NCBI GenBank assembly: GCA_050250955.1
Contig: JBFWNR010000001.1
Span: forward strand, 310,001-374,000
Direction: 5' to 3'
Origin: CAWAYR01 sp050250955
Lineage (GTDB): Bacteria; Acidobacteriota; Vicinamibacteria; Vicinamibacterales; UBA2999
DNA length: 64,000 bases
This document shows positions 25,804-34,121 of this stretch, one piece after another. Position 1 is the stretch's first letter, and the number at the start of each line of letters is the position of its first letter. Below the pieces are notes generated by a model, which saw only the letters and a list, made by a program, of their open reading frames with translations, did no database searches and was not told where the DNA came from. Position numbers and translations under genes: made by a program.

Positions 25804-26718
25804 CTACCGAATGGCCGCAACGGTGCGACGGCCTGCGTGTCGTTCGACGTGGGCAACCACTTGGACCGCATTCGCAACGGCTTCCCGCGTGTGCTCGAGC
25901 GGTAGGCCCATGTTCGAGGCTAGTACGCAGTGCGCGAGCCGCATCGTCGCATGCTCGGCGGAGTTCGCGTGAATCGTGCATAGGCTCCCCCGGTGTCCAG
26001 TGTTCAGGGCCTGAAGAAGGTCCGCCGCCTCGGCGCCGCGCACCTCCCCGAGAATGATCCGGTCTGGGCGATGCCGCAGCGTGGCCCGCACGAGCTCCGA
26101 TATCGTCACCGCCGGCGTCGTCGCTTCCTGTCCGAGGGGCGCCACGGCCCGGCGCGCTTCGAAGCGCACGACGTTCGGCAGGTCGATCTGGATTTCTGAG
26201 GTTTCCTCGATGAGCACGACGCGATCCTCCGGCGGGATCGTGGCGGCCAGCGCGTTGAGCAGCGTGGTCTTGCCAGTCCCAGTTCCGCCGGAGATCAAGA
26301 TGTTGCGACCGTCCAAGACCGCGGCGCGTAGCACACGTGCCTGCTCCTCGGTGAGCATCCCTCTGACCACCAGCTCCTCCAGCGTGTAATGGCGCCCGAA
26401 CCTCCGAACGGTCAGCGTCGGCCCGTCCACCGAGCATGGCGGAAACATTGCGGCTACGCGTGACCCGTCCTCGAGCCGCGCGTCTAGGATCGGCTGGTGG
26501 TCCGAGATCTCATCGCCACAGGCCCGGGCGATGTTCTTGATCGCAACAGTCAGATTCCGTGGCTCCAACACGCGACCATCGACCTGGTGAAGGCGCCCTG
26601 CCCGTTCCACGAACACGCGTCGCCCGCCTGCGTTGACCATCACTTCCGTGATGTCCGGATCGGCGAGCAGGTCCTCGATCGGGCGAAGAAACGGGAGGAT
26701 GCGGTCAAGGCTGCTCAC
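25804..26718 (-). CDS. trbB: conjugal transfer ATPase TrbB (VirB11/CpaF family)
   Basis: A 304-residue secretion ATPase: SGGTGTGKTTLLNAL (Walker A), VVLIEETSEIQ (Asp box), VRATLRHRPDRIILGEVRGAEAADLLQALNTGHRGSLCTIHANSA (Walker B and His box). It powers the T4SS from the inner membrane. The end (VERHAGRRTVAAIR) is shorter than usual TrbB and lies 33 bases from the tRNA-Ser fragment, so the last 10-20 residues may have been lost in the rearrangement. Start ATG 26718 overlaps the T4CP stop (ATGA). Confidence 0.92.
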   Translation of the reverse strand: MSSLDRILPFLRPIEDLLADPDITEVMVNAGGRRVFVERAGRLHQVDGRVLEPRNLTVAIKNIARACGDEISDHQPILDARLEDGSRVAAMFPPCSVDGPTLTVRRFGRHYTLEELVVRGMLTEEQARVLRAAVLDGRNILISGGTGTGKTTLLNALAATIPPEDRVVLIEETSEIQIDLPNVVRFEARRAVAPLGQEATTPAVTISELVRATLRHRPDRIILGEVRGAEAADLLQALNTGHRGSLCTIHANSAEHATMRLAHCVLASNMGLPLEHTREAVANAVQVVAHVERHAGRRTVAAIR

Positions 26719-28703
26719 AGGCGGCCTCCGGCGAGGTGGTCGAAGTAGCTGACCTGCGGGTCCAGGTAGTGCGGCTTCAAGTAGCAGTACTGTGGCGGCA
26801 GCGGGTTGACGCCGTCGTACGGGAGGGCGACAGCCTGCGCGTTCTGCAGCTCAGTGAACACCCGCGGGGCGAACGTGTAGTCGTTGTGGGGCGTGTAGCT
26901 CTTGCTCGCGCTGAGTGACTGCTTCCCGGCTGTGGCCCGGCCCGTGAGCAGCGATATGTGCGAGTCGCGGCCGGACTCCGAGATGCTGTAGTGGGCCTTG
27001 AGCCGGTCGCGCTTGCCGCAGAGCTCGGCGGCCGTTCGCGCGGTGAACTCGTCGCTGGTGGCCAGGAACACCTTGGTGCGGAAGCACTGAAGCAGCGTTC
27101 GCCAGCTCTCGTCCCCAGGCAGCGCCGAGCGCAGAGAGCTGACGCTCTGGGTGGCCACGATCGGCATAAGTCGCGCTTGACGCGAGAGCGCGAACGTGCG
27201 CTCGTCGCCGGTGGGGTCGGTTTCGCCAACCGTGGCGAACGCGTGGTACTCGTCGCAGACGAACAAGATGTCCCGCCATGGGCGCTCAGGATGGGCGGCG
27301 ATCTGAGGGATCCGCTGGAGGATGGCGCGCTGGAAGTCGAGCTTCAGCATCACGCCCAGGATGCGGGCCAGGCCAGGGTTCATCCCGACGGGGAAGTTCA
27401 ACGCCAACACGTGACCCGATTCGAGCAGCGTCGGGAGCGCGGGGAGCGGTCGCGGGTCGCCGGGCTTGGGCTCTTCCGTGTAGGCCGAACGCGGTGGACA
27501 GAAGGTGCGATGGATCGCAGGGTTGTCGTCGAACAGCGACAAGAAGACGACGACGCCTTCCACGATGGACGAGCGGAGACGCGCGTCGAGCTTGCTCCAC
27601 CCGTGTCGATACCAGCGCTCGACGGCCTCCAGCTGTTGCTTCCTGGCGGTCCACGCCGTGCCTTGCGCGGGCTGCACGACGTAGCGCACGCCGCGAGCGT
27701 CCAGAAGGGCCTCCAGTTCGGCTTCGTACGGGTGCGCGACATGCGCCTCGTCTTCGTCGTGCCAGTGCTTCCACGGGCTCAGCATCGGGAGCGCCCGGTA
27801 GTCGGCCCGCTGGATGCGGATGACCGTTGGCGGGGACTTCAGGACGGCGTTGAGCGCGAGGATGTCCTTGTCGATCTGCCCGTCGTCAAGCACGTACCGG
27901 TAGATCTCCGAGAACGTCGTGTAGCCCACCGTGAGGCGCCGGAGCAGAATCACGAACTTGAGCAAGTCCGTGTACGCCATCTGCCAGAACGGCTCCTTCG
28001 ACTTGCCGAACAGGTTGTTGAGCAGCGTGGCGATGGCATAGGCCACGGCATAGGGGTCCAGGTCGTTCTGGAGCGGGTTGTAGCAGATGCCCGAGTCGAG
28101 CCCGATTTCCACGTAGTCGTCGGCCCGGCCGGCGCGCTGCAGCATGCCCCGTACCTGGCCGCAGAAGTCGCCTTTTACTTCGAGCACGAGCCCACCAACC
28201 TTCCGGTCTTGATCCTGGTTCTGCCACCGGAGCAGCTGATCGACGTAGGGATACATGCAGGCGGAGGTCTTGCCCGTGCCTACGGCCCCGAGCACCATAA
28301 CGCCGGTGTAGAGGCCCCGCTGCGGAATCGTCAGCCACCGCGGGTCGGTCGCACGGCCGGGCACGATCTGGTGGTGGGTTTCGCCGAGCACGAGCGACGG
28401 CGCGACGCGCTGCTCGGGGGCTGGATACGGCGGCAGCGGGCGGAACTGGGCCTGGGGCGAGCGTCGGACCAGCACGATGGTCGCGAGCGAGGCGACGAAC
28501 GACGCCGCGAGGAACGGCGTCGTGAACCACAGCGTGGCGTAGCCGTAGCGCAGGCCCGTTGTCACCCGCGGCGCTTGGGCGTGGACCAGCACCAGGAACG
28601 GGTTCGTGTCGGGGAACGGGACGCGGGACAGTCCCCACAGGCCGATGACGGCCGCCGCCATCAGGGCGACAAGCTGGCGCGCGTCGATGAGCGTGCGAAG
28701 CAT
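26715..28703 (-). CDS. traG (virD4): type IV coupling protein (TraG/VirD4 family)
   Basis: A 662-residue coupling protein. Two N-terminal membrane segments (QLVALMAAAVIGLWGL and LWFTTPFLAASFVASLATIVLV), Walker A GVMVLGAVGTGKTSACMYP, LVLEVKGDFC, Walker B DILFVCDEYHAFA, and ATQSVSSLR with the sensor Gln. It brings the relaxosome DNA to the transfer channel. Start taken at 28703 (MLRTLIDARQ), 23 bases after the RHH stop; a longer frame upstream overlaps the RHH gene and is Arg/Pro-rich. Confidence 0.92.
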   Translation of the reverse strand: MLRTLIDARQLVALMAAAVIGLWGLSRVPFPDTNPFLVLVHAQAPRVTTGLRYGYATLWFTTPFLAASFVASLATIVLVRRSPQAQFRPLPPYPAPEQRVAPSLVLGETHHQIVPGRATDPRWLTIPQRGLYTGVMVLGAVGTGKTSACMYPYVDQLLRWQNQDQDRKVGGLVLEVKGDFCGQVRGMLQRAGRADDYVEIGLDSGICYNPLQNDLDPYAVAYAIATLLNNLFGKSKEPFWQMAYTDLLKFVILLRRLTVGYTTFSEIYRYVLDDGQIDKDILALNAVLKSPPTVIRIQRADYRALPMLSPWKHWHDEDEAHVAHPYEAELEALLDARGVRYVVQPAQGTAWTARKQQLEAVERWYRHGWSKLDARLRSSIVEGVVVFLSLFDDNPAIHRTFCPPRSAYTEEPKPGDPRPLPALPTLLESGHVLALNFPVGMNPGLARILGVMLKLDFQRAILQRIPQIAAHPERPWRDILFVCDEYHAFATVGETDPTGDERTFALSRQARLMPIVATQSVSSLRSALPGDESWRTLLQCFRTKVFLATSDEFTARTAAELCGKRDRLKAHYSISESGRDSHISLLTGRATAGKQSLSASKSYTPHNDYTFAPRVFTELQNAQAVALPYDGVNPLPPQYCYLKPHYLDPQVSYFDHLAGGRL

Positions 28704-28726
28704 GGCCGGTGGCTTGCCGGTGATCC

Positions 28727-29026
28727 CTACGCCGGAACCGGCGTCGGTGCGGGCTCTGGACGCCTGGCAGGTCTCGGGCCTGCCACATTCGCGAGGCGAC
28801 GGCGGCGCACCGAGGCCGGCACGCACGACTCCGGGTGCGCGGTCCGCCACTGCAGGAACTCCTTGTCGCGCGCGAGGACCGTGTCGATCACCTGGTTGAG
28901 CACGTAGTCGACGCTCTCGCCGAGGAAGCGCGCGTACGCGTGCAGCGTCTCGGTGTTCTCCACGTCGAGGCGCGAGCGAACCTTCACGAGGTGCTTACCG
29001 CGGGTGCGGGCCTTGATCACGGCCAT
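28727..29026 (-). CDS. small RHH-like DNA-binding protein, possible relaxosome accessory factor
   Basis: A 99-residue protein. Residues 14-60 (LVKVRSRLDVENTETLHAYARFLGESVDYVLNQVIDTVL) fit a ribbon-helix-helix pattern: a beta strand with basic residues then two helices. A Pro/Arg tail follows. It lies between an 18-bp perfect inverted repeat and the T4CP gene, the usual place for an oriT-binding accessory protein (inference). The ATG at 29026 has an AAGGAG site eight bases upstream. Confidence 0.65.
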   Translation of the reverse strand: MAVIKARTRGKHLVKVRSRLDVENTETLHAYARFLGESVDYVLNQVIDTVLARDKEFLQWRTAHPESCVPASVRRRRLANVAGPRPARRPEPAPTPVPA

Positions 29027-29074
29027 GGCCTGACTCCTTTCCTGCTCCGGGACCAGCGCGTGGTCCCACTCGGG

Positions 29075-29148
29075 CGGGGGTGTGAGCGACCCAGGGTCGC
29101 GGGCTGCGCGCCGTCACACGCTCGGGAAGGGGGTCGCTCACACCCCCG
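29075..29148. repeat. 18-bp perfect inverted repeat; oriT candidate
   Basis: CGGGGGTGTGAGCGACCC at 29075-29092 and its exact reverse complement GGGTCGCTCACACCCCCG at 29131-29148 are separated by 38 bases, in the only real gap (29027-29349) of the conjugation operon. The position directly upstream of the RHH and T4CP genes suits an oriT; a bidirectional terminator or operator is the alternative. The rest of the gap is featureless. Confidence 0.7.
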
Positions 29149-29349
29149 ATTCACTTCTCTGATCTGGCTGGTCCTGTGCTCCAACCGTTCCTCCTTTGTC
29201 CGCGCTCGCTGCTAACGCGTTCACTCCCTGCGACTTGCCGTCGTCGGCTCCTTGCCCCGCATGGAGCTGACGTCGCCCAACCGACGAGCGCGGTGCGGAC
29301 CACCTCCCCCCGCCCGGTGGTCCGCCCCATGGTCCGGGTGGATGTCCGG

Positions 29350-30342
29350 TCATGCGGTGCCTGCCACCTGTTCCAGATGCTGGTAGGGATAGGGCAGCAC
29401 GACGCTCGTGATCCGGCCGCGGTCGCGATCCACGGCATCGGCCAGAGCCGAAGACGCTTGGGCCTCGAGGATGGCATCGCCTTCCTGCAGCCAGCTCCGA
29501 TACAACGCGAAAAACCGCGGTGCTCGGTACTCGCGGCGCTGGCGCTCGTAGGCCACCGGGTCGGCCGGCGTCGCGCCGTACTCGACCCGCCGACGGGCCT
29601 CGAAGTACGCGTGAAGTTCCCAGATCGCGTCCAGGCGTAGCGGGCGTGTCAGTTCTTCCTGCGCGACGCGCTTGCACCGGGTCACCGCCTGTGCCAAGTG
29701 GCGCGGTAGTACGAGGCGGAGCTCCCACTCCGGCAGCGCCCGCAGCAGCGCCTGGTGACGATGCAGAAACGCCCGCAGCTCGGGCGGATGCTCGCGCGTG
29801 ACGCAGTAGAGAAATACGTAGGTCCGGCCGTCGGGCGCCAGGCCAATCGGGAGGCGGTCCGGAAAGGCGCGAGTGGTCTTCGCTGGGCCATCGCCGAAGC
29901 GGAGGCGCGGCAGTTCCTCGGGCCGCATGCCGGTCTTCGCCGCGAAGTAGGTCGTCTTCTCCCGCGCGCTGCCCAGCCATCGGAGCTGCGGCTCACCGAG
30001 CACCGCATCCAGGAGCATCAGGCGCTCGATGGCACGGCCGAGCGTGGTGGGTTTGCGCAAGCGGCTGTCGGGTTCGCCGATGGCGCGATAGAGCGGTTTG
30101 CCATGCACGTGGTAGATGTGGGCGCGACGATGCGCGGGATACGCGCTTGCCCAGCCACGGGCGCACAACGCCGCGAGGAACGCGTGGGCGGTCCGTCCTC
30201 GGCGGACGCCTTCGTGTGCGCTGTATTGGCGCCGCAAGCACACGCCGGCGTGCACGAGCACGAGCGCCAGGAACCGCGCGTGGCGTTCCGCCAAACCGCA
30301 GGCGATGAGCGCCTGGACACGGTCGTCCGGGGGCGTCGTCAC
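29350..30342 (-). CDS. unknown protein of the conjugation operon
   Basis: A 330-residue protein not recognised. The N-terminal part (LIACGLAERHARFLALVLVHAGVCLRRQYSA...AHAFLAALCARGWA) looks like a helical DNA-binding region, the centre has a His-rich turn (AHRRAHIYHVHGKPLY), and the C-terminus contains RRRVEYGATPADPVAYERQRREYRAPRFFALYRSWLQ. The GTG at 30342 overlaps the stop of the wHTH gene (GTGA). As no relaxase was recognised, it is a candidate for an unrecognised transfer factor, on position only. Confidence 0.6.
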   Translation of the reverse strand: MTTPPDDRVQALIACGLAERHARFLALVLVHAGVCLRRQYSAHEGVRRGRTAHAFLAALCARGWASAYPAHRRAHIYHVHGKPLYRAIGEPDSRLRKPTTLGRAIERLMLLDAVLGEPQLRWLGSAREKTTYFAAKTGMRPEELPRLRFGDGPAKTTRAFPDRLPIGLAPDGRTYVFLYCVTREHPPELRAFLHRHQALLRALPEWELRLVLPRHLAQAVTRCKRVAQEELTRPLRLDAIWELHAYFEARRRVEYGATPADPVAYERQRREYRAPRFFALYRSWLQEGDAILEAQASSALADAVDRDRGRITSVVLPYPYQHLEQVAGTA

Positions 30343-31268
30343 GACAACAGCTCCTCGGCCAGACGTGCATCCCTGACGCGCCCGCCACGCGCTCGGCCGG
30401 TGGTCCCGCCCAGCCTGGCGCCGACCGCACGGAACCGCGTGAAGCCCGCGCGCACCTTGCCGGCGGCGTGAGCGCCCCGGTAGTGCGGGGTCATGACCTC
30501 GAGGTCCTCCACGGTCCAGCGCCCGTCGTGCTCCTCGATTTCCAGGCGGACATCCGGGAAGGCGACGTGTCCGTCTTCGCACAGCAGCTGTTGCTCGCGC
30601 GCCCACGTGGCGATGGCCTCAATGTCCTGGGTTGGGCGGCCATCGTCGTCCCGGGATTGGCGGGGACGGGCGTGGAGGAACCGCTGGTAGTCGCGCTTCA
30701 GCTGCTCTTCAAGGACGACCCGACGGACACGGGCGCCCCGGTCCGTCACGCGGGCCGCCGCCTTCTGATACGCCTCGTAGACACGGGCGTCGTGCGCCAG
30801 CTCGCGGGGCTTCGCGATGCCCGCGTAGAACTGCTGCCGCCCGTCAGGTCGCTGGTGCCGCTCAAGCAGGGCATGGCCCTGGTCGGTGAGTGTCACGAGC
30901 GTCGTGCGGGTACGGCCGACAATGAACGGCGTCGTGCGGACCAGGCCGTCCTCTCGGAGCCGCTCGATCGCCCTGGCAGGGCGGCTCAATGTGCGGTTTA
31001 CCGAGGGCCGCAGCACATGGGCAGGCACCACACGGAAGGCGCCGACGGCGGCCATCGTCTCGACGTCTCGGCCGGACAGCCGGTAGTCGCGACCGAGCGC
31101 ATGCACGCGCTCGCGGGCCGGGCCGCGCGGCAAGTCCAGCTCCACGGTGAGCGGGTCGAGGTCTGTGGACGGGCCGTCCCCGTCCAGGGGTGACGCCCCT
31201 CCCCGTCCGCCGCGGGTAGGCTCCGCCTGCTCGCGCTCGTGCGCGCGAGGGTCGAACTCACGAGGCAT
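30339..31268 (-). CDS. winged-helix protein, replication-relaxation-like
   Basis: A 309-residue protein. After an acidic/Gly-rich N-terminus, residues about 62-135 form a winged helix (YRLSGRDVETMAAVGAFRVVPAHVLRP...RAIERLREDGLVRTTPFIVGRTRTTLVTLTDQGHALLERH), as in replication-relaxation (PF13814-type) and MobC-like plasmid proteins. The rest (YQRFLHARPRQSRDDDGRPTQDIEAIATWAREQQLLCEDGHVAFPDVRLEIEE...) is unassigned and ends in an Arg/Gly-rich tail. AGGAG precedes the ATG at 31268. It may act in plasmid-like replication or relaxosome control. Confidence 0.65.
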   Translation of the reverse strand: MPREFDPRAHEREQAEPTRGGRGGASPLDGDGPSTDLDPLTVELDLPRGPARERVHALGRDYRLSGRDVETMAAVGAFRVVPAHVLRPSVNRTLSRPARAIERLREDGLVRTTPFIVGRTRTTLVTLTDQGHALLERHQRPDGRQQFYAGIAKPRELAHDARVYEAYQKAAARVTDRGARVRRVVLEEQLKRDYQRFLHARPRQSRDDDGRPTQDIEAIATWAREQQLLCEDGHVAFPDVRLEIEEHDGRWTVEDLEVMTPHYRGAHAAGKVRAGFTRFRAVGARLGGTTGRARGGRVRDARLAEELLS

Positions 31269-31280
31269 GTAGTGGAACTC

Positions 31281-31571
31281 CTAGGGACTCAGGAACGGGC
31301 GCAGGTCTTCCAGCGCGGTGTCATCGGAGCCGAGCTGACGGTCCAGGTGCCGCAGCTTCCGGCCGGTTTCGCGCAAGAAGAGCCAACGCGCCGCGCTGTA
31401 GTACAGCGCGCAGAGGTTGAGGAACACGACGGCGGTGACAATGCCGAGGATCCCCGCGTGCTCGCGGAACAGGACAGCCTTGTACGGGGCGAGGAAGCGG
31501 AGTTCTCCCGCCAGCCAGCCGACCAGTAGAAACTCCGTGATACCGGCCAGAAAAGCCGCGTTCGCAATCAT
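31281..31571 (-). CDS. small membrane protein of the conjugation operon
   Basis: A 96-residue protein with two hydrophobic segments (AAFLAGITEFLLVGWLAGEL and GILGIVTAVVFLNLCALYYSAA) and a charged C-terminus. No family assigned. It overlaps trbF by four bases (ATGA), so it is clearly cotranslated with T4SS components and may be a lipoprotein-free membrane accessory of the channel. Confidence 0.65.
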   Translation of the reverse strand: MIANAAFLAGITEFLLVGWLAGELRFLAPYKAVLFREHAGILGIVTAVVFLNLCALYYSAARWLFLRETGRKLRHLDRQLGSDDTALEDLRPFLSP

Positions 31572-32284
31572 CTCGTCGTCTCCTCGAACGCCTGGTCGAC
31601 GCGGTAATAGACCACTTGGAGGCCGAGGGGATTCACGCGTACGAACTCGTTGGGGACGCGGTCGCGGAGCGTCACGTGCAGCTGGGCGACGAAGGACGCG
31701 CGGTTCCGCTCGCGGCGCGTGCCCGGCGGGTAGTAGACCTGCTGGAACGTGACCGTGGCTTTGAAGGGTGTCTCCGTCAGTTCAGACAAGGCGACGTTCT
31801 GGACGACGACGTCGACCTCGTCCGCGGACGGGTTCGTGACGAACGTCTCGAGCACCCGACTCTGGTCGTTCTGGGCGATCGTCGCGTCTGCGAGCGCCGG
31901 CTCCAGGAACAGCAGTGAGTCCGGATACTCGCGCTGGACCGTGGCCCGAATCCGGCTGAAGTGCTTCACGACGAACTGCGTCAGGAAGTAGCGCAGTTCG
32001 GGCGGCTGGGGGGTGTAGCGGGTGGCGTCCACACTGACCGCCTCAGCCCGGCCGACGTTATCGATCCGGATCACGAGCGGCTTGATGTCGGCGGCTTTCG
32101 CGGCCGTATGGACGTTGAGACCGACGAGGCCCAGCGCGACGAGCGACAGGCAGAGCACGGCGATCTTGAGGTAGGTGTTCAGGACGAGGGCCGACCCATA
32201 GATCTCGACGAATTGGCGCTTGGCGTTCTCTATGGTCTTGGGCCGAAAGTCACCCGTCGGCGCGCGCAGGTTTCCGCTCTCCAC
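31568..32284 (-). CDS. trbF: T4SS inner-membrane protein TrbF (VirB8 family)
   Basis: A 238-residue VirB8-fold protein: a cytoplasmic N-terminus, one membrane segment (YLKIAVLCLSLVALGLVGLNV), and a periplasmic domain ending FVAQLHVTLRDRVPNEFVRVNPLGLQVVYYRVDQAF, where NPLGLxV is the family signature. It scaffolds the channel. The start at GTG 32284 is preferred over the longer frame because it has GGGAGG upstream and begins two bases after the stop of a 55-residue gene. Confidence 0.85.
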   Translation of the reverse strand: MESGNLRAPTGDFRPKTIENAKRQFVEIYGSALVLNTYLKIAVLCLSLVALGLVGLNVHTAAKAADIKPLVIRIDNVGRAEAVSVDATRYTPQPPELRYFLTQFVVKHFSRIRATVQREYPDSLLFLEPALADATIAQNDQSRVLETFVTNPSADEVDVVVQNVALSELTETPFKATVTFQQVYYPPGTRRERNRASFVAQLHVTLRDRVPNEFVRVNPLGLQVVYYRVDQAFEETTR

Positions 32285-32286
32285 GG

Positions 32287-32454
32287 CTACCCTCCCGTGG
32301 TGCGACGGATGAGCGTCCACGCCATCCAGATGGCCCCGGCTACAGCGCCGACGACTACGGCGGTCACGAACACGAGCGCGATCAGCCGAGACACGGTCGG
32401 CGATCCCGCTTGTTCGTCGCCGTGGCGGCGCACGGCGGACCAGGCGCGAGACAT
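32287..32454 (-). CDS. 55-residue single-span membrane microprotein
   Basis: A short gene on the minus strand, starting ATG 32454 with GGAGG seven bases upstream and ending TAG at 32287, two bases before trbF. The product is MSRAWSAVRRHG... then one hydrophobic span (VSRLIALVFVTAVVVGAVAGAIWMAW) and a basic end (TLIRRTTGG). The exact fit between trbL and trbF and the good ribosome site support it. Function unknown; probably a T4SS accessory. Confidence 0.72.
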   Translation of the reverse strand: MSRAWSAVRRHGDEQAGSPTVSRLIALVFVTAVVVGAVAGAIWMAWTLIRRTTGG

Positions 32455-32462
32455 GGTGCCTC

Positions 32463-33314
32463 CTACCCTCGCAGCATACGCCCGAGGTTCATGCGGGTCG
32501 AGAGGACGCTCTCGCCGCTCGAGCCCGAGAAGATGGATTGGGTCAGGGACGGCACCAGCAGAATTCCGGCGCAGAACGTGACCACCACGGCAAACGCCTG
32601 CAAACCATACACGCCGTACTCGGCTTGAGTGATCATCGGCGGCAGCGTGGTCAAGTATCGGAACACGAACTGCTCGAACACCATCAGGAATGCGATGGCC
32701 ACGACAGGCACGAACGAGTACTGGATGAACGATCGCAGCCAGCCCCAGAACAGCCAGTCCATCTTGGGCACGATGAAGAACGGCACGAACAGCGGCCCGA
32801 GCAATCCACAGACGGCGCTGGCGATCAACCCGAACGCGATGACGGCCATCGAGATCGCTTTGGCTCCGGCGATCACCACGAGGATCGTCCAGTAGATCAG
32901 GTTGGCCAGAAGCGACCAGGGATCGGGCTGCATGAAGTGCTCACCGAGCTCGTCGAAGTGCCGGTAGATGTTGTCGAAGGCGCGCGCTTCGAGCACGGAC
33001 TGCAGGTAGCCCGTCTGGTCGGTGATCAGATTGCTGAACGAGATGCCCAGGCCCGGAATGGGACTCTCGTAGAACGCGATGAAGGCGTAGCCGAACGCGA
33101 CGAACAGCAGCAGCTTGGCGAACTCGAACATGCGCTCGCTCAGGCCCTCAGTAGAGAACATCATTCGGATCCCGTGCCAGGTCAGCAGAATGGTGGCGAA
33201 CGAGAGAAACAGCTGATAGCCGAGCTGGAGGAACTCCGGCTCGTAGGTGGTCAGCAAGCTGGCGATCGCCTGCTGAATGGTCGGGATGAGGTTGAGCGCG
33301 GGCTGCGGAGGCAT
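32463..33314 (-). CDS. trbL: T4SS polytopic inner-membrane protein TrbL (VirB6 family)
   Basis: A 283-residue protein with about six hydrophobic segments (for example LGYQLFLSFATILLTWHGI, LLLFVAFGYAFIAFY, LIYWTILVVIAGAKAISMAVIAFGLIASAVCGLLGPLFVPFFIV). The W-H-G-I-R-M segment and Pro/aromatic-rich loop (VPKMDWLFWGWLRSFIQYSFVPVVA) are typical of TrbL/VirB6. It forms part of the inner-membrane pore. It is shorter than plasmid RP4 TrbL, lacking the long Gly/Ser tail. Confidence 0.85.
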   Translation of the reverse strand: MPPQPALNLIPTIQQAIASLLTTYEPEFLQLGYQLFLSFATILLTWHGIRMMFSTEGLSERMFEFAKLLLFVAFGYAFIAFYESPIPGLGISFSNLITDQTGYLQSVLEARAFDNIYRHFDELGEHFMQPDPWSLLANLIYWTILVVIAGAKAISMAVIAFGLIASAVCGLLGPLFVPFFIVPKMDWLFWGWLRSFIQYSFVPVVAIAFLMVFEQFVFRYLTTLPPMITQAEYGVYGLQAFAVVVTFCAGILLVPSLTQSIFSGSSGESVLSTRMNLGRMLRG

Positions 33315-33321
33315 AGGGGTC

Positions 33322-34113
33322 CTACGGCTGGCGCCAGATTCGCAGTGCGTCGCCGGCTCCCTCCACGAACGCCGCGTTCGCCGCCGCCCGGTCCCGCCAT
33401 GCGACGAGCTGCATGTTCATCGTCATGGCTTCGGTGTCGCGCGCCCGCTTGGTGTCGATGAGGAGCTGTTCGACGAGGGTTCCGAGTAGCTGGACGCGCG
33501 CCTGACGCTGCCGACCTGCGATGAGCTGGGCCCCGCTGATCTTGTCGAGCACGGCCGTGGCACTCTGCTCCAGGGTGTCGTCCGTGACGTCCTGCTCCAG
33601 GGCCTCGATGGCGGCGAGCTCGCGACGGCCATTGAAGCGAAGCTGTCCCGTGTCGTGCGTCCCCGCGATGGCGGCCGCCGAGGCGGCCTCGATCGTCGCC
33701 AGATAGGCGCTGGCCGTTCGTCGGGCCGAGGGCGGGAGTGCGGTGAGGAGCGCCCGCGCGGGTTGCACGGTCTGGCTGACCTCCTCGTACGCCTGCCCGA
33801 GCGCATCGCCGTAGTTCATTGCCGCGTTGAACGGGCGCGAGAAGAGGAAGAGGTTGGGGTCTTGCCAGTCGTGAATACGCCACAGCGGCGCGTTCGGACG
33901 GGCATACTTCACCAGGGACGTGAACATGCTGAGCCGCTGCGCCATCCGCCGCAGCTGGCTGTGCTGCTGGCGCTGCACTTGGACCTGGATCTCCTTGGTC
34001 GCCGCGGTCACCGCGTTCCGGACGGTCACGGCCGGGTCATATACGACGATCTGGGCCTCGCCGGACCGCACGGCGACCCCCAACAACAGAAGCACACATA
34101 GACCGCGCCGCAT
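33322..34113 (-). CDS. TrbJ-like (VirB5-like) periplasmic protein, copy 1
   Basis: A 263-residue protein with a signal peptide (MRRGLCVLLLLGVAVRSGEA|Q) and a helical mature part. The start IVVYDPAVTVRNAVTAATKEIQVQVQRQQHSQLRRMAQRL is characteristic of TrbJ ('DP.N..Q'), and it ends MTMNMQLVAWRDRAAANAAFVEGAGDALRIWRQP. The neighbouring protein shares this end and overall plan, so they are tandem paralogues. It is probably a pilus-tip or entry-exclusion-type minor component. AGGAGG precedes the ATG. Confidence 0.75.
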   Translation of the reverse strand: MRRGLCVLLLLGVAVRSGEAQIVVYDPAVTVRNAVTAATKEIQVQVQRQQHSQLRRMAQRLSMFTSLVKYARPNAPLWRIHDWQDPNLFLFSRPFNAAMNYGDALGQAYEEVSQTVQPARALLTALPPSARRTASAYLATIEAASAAAIAGTHDTGQLRFNGRRELAAIEALEQDVTDDTLEQSATAVLDKISGAQLIAGRQRQARVQLLGTLVEQLLIDTKRARDTEAMTMNMQLVAWRDRAAANAAFVEGAGDALRIWRQP

Positions 34114-34121
34114 CGTGCCTC

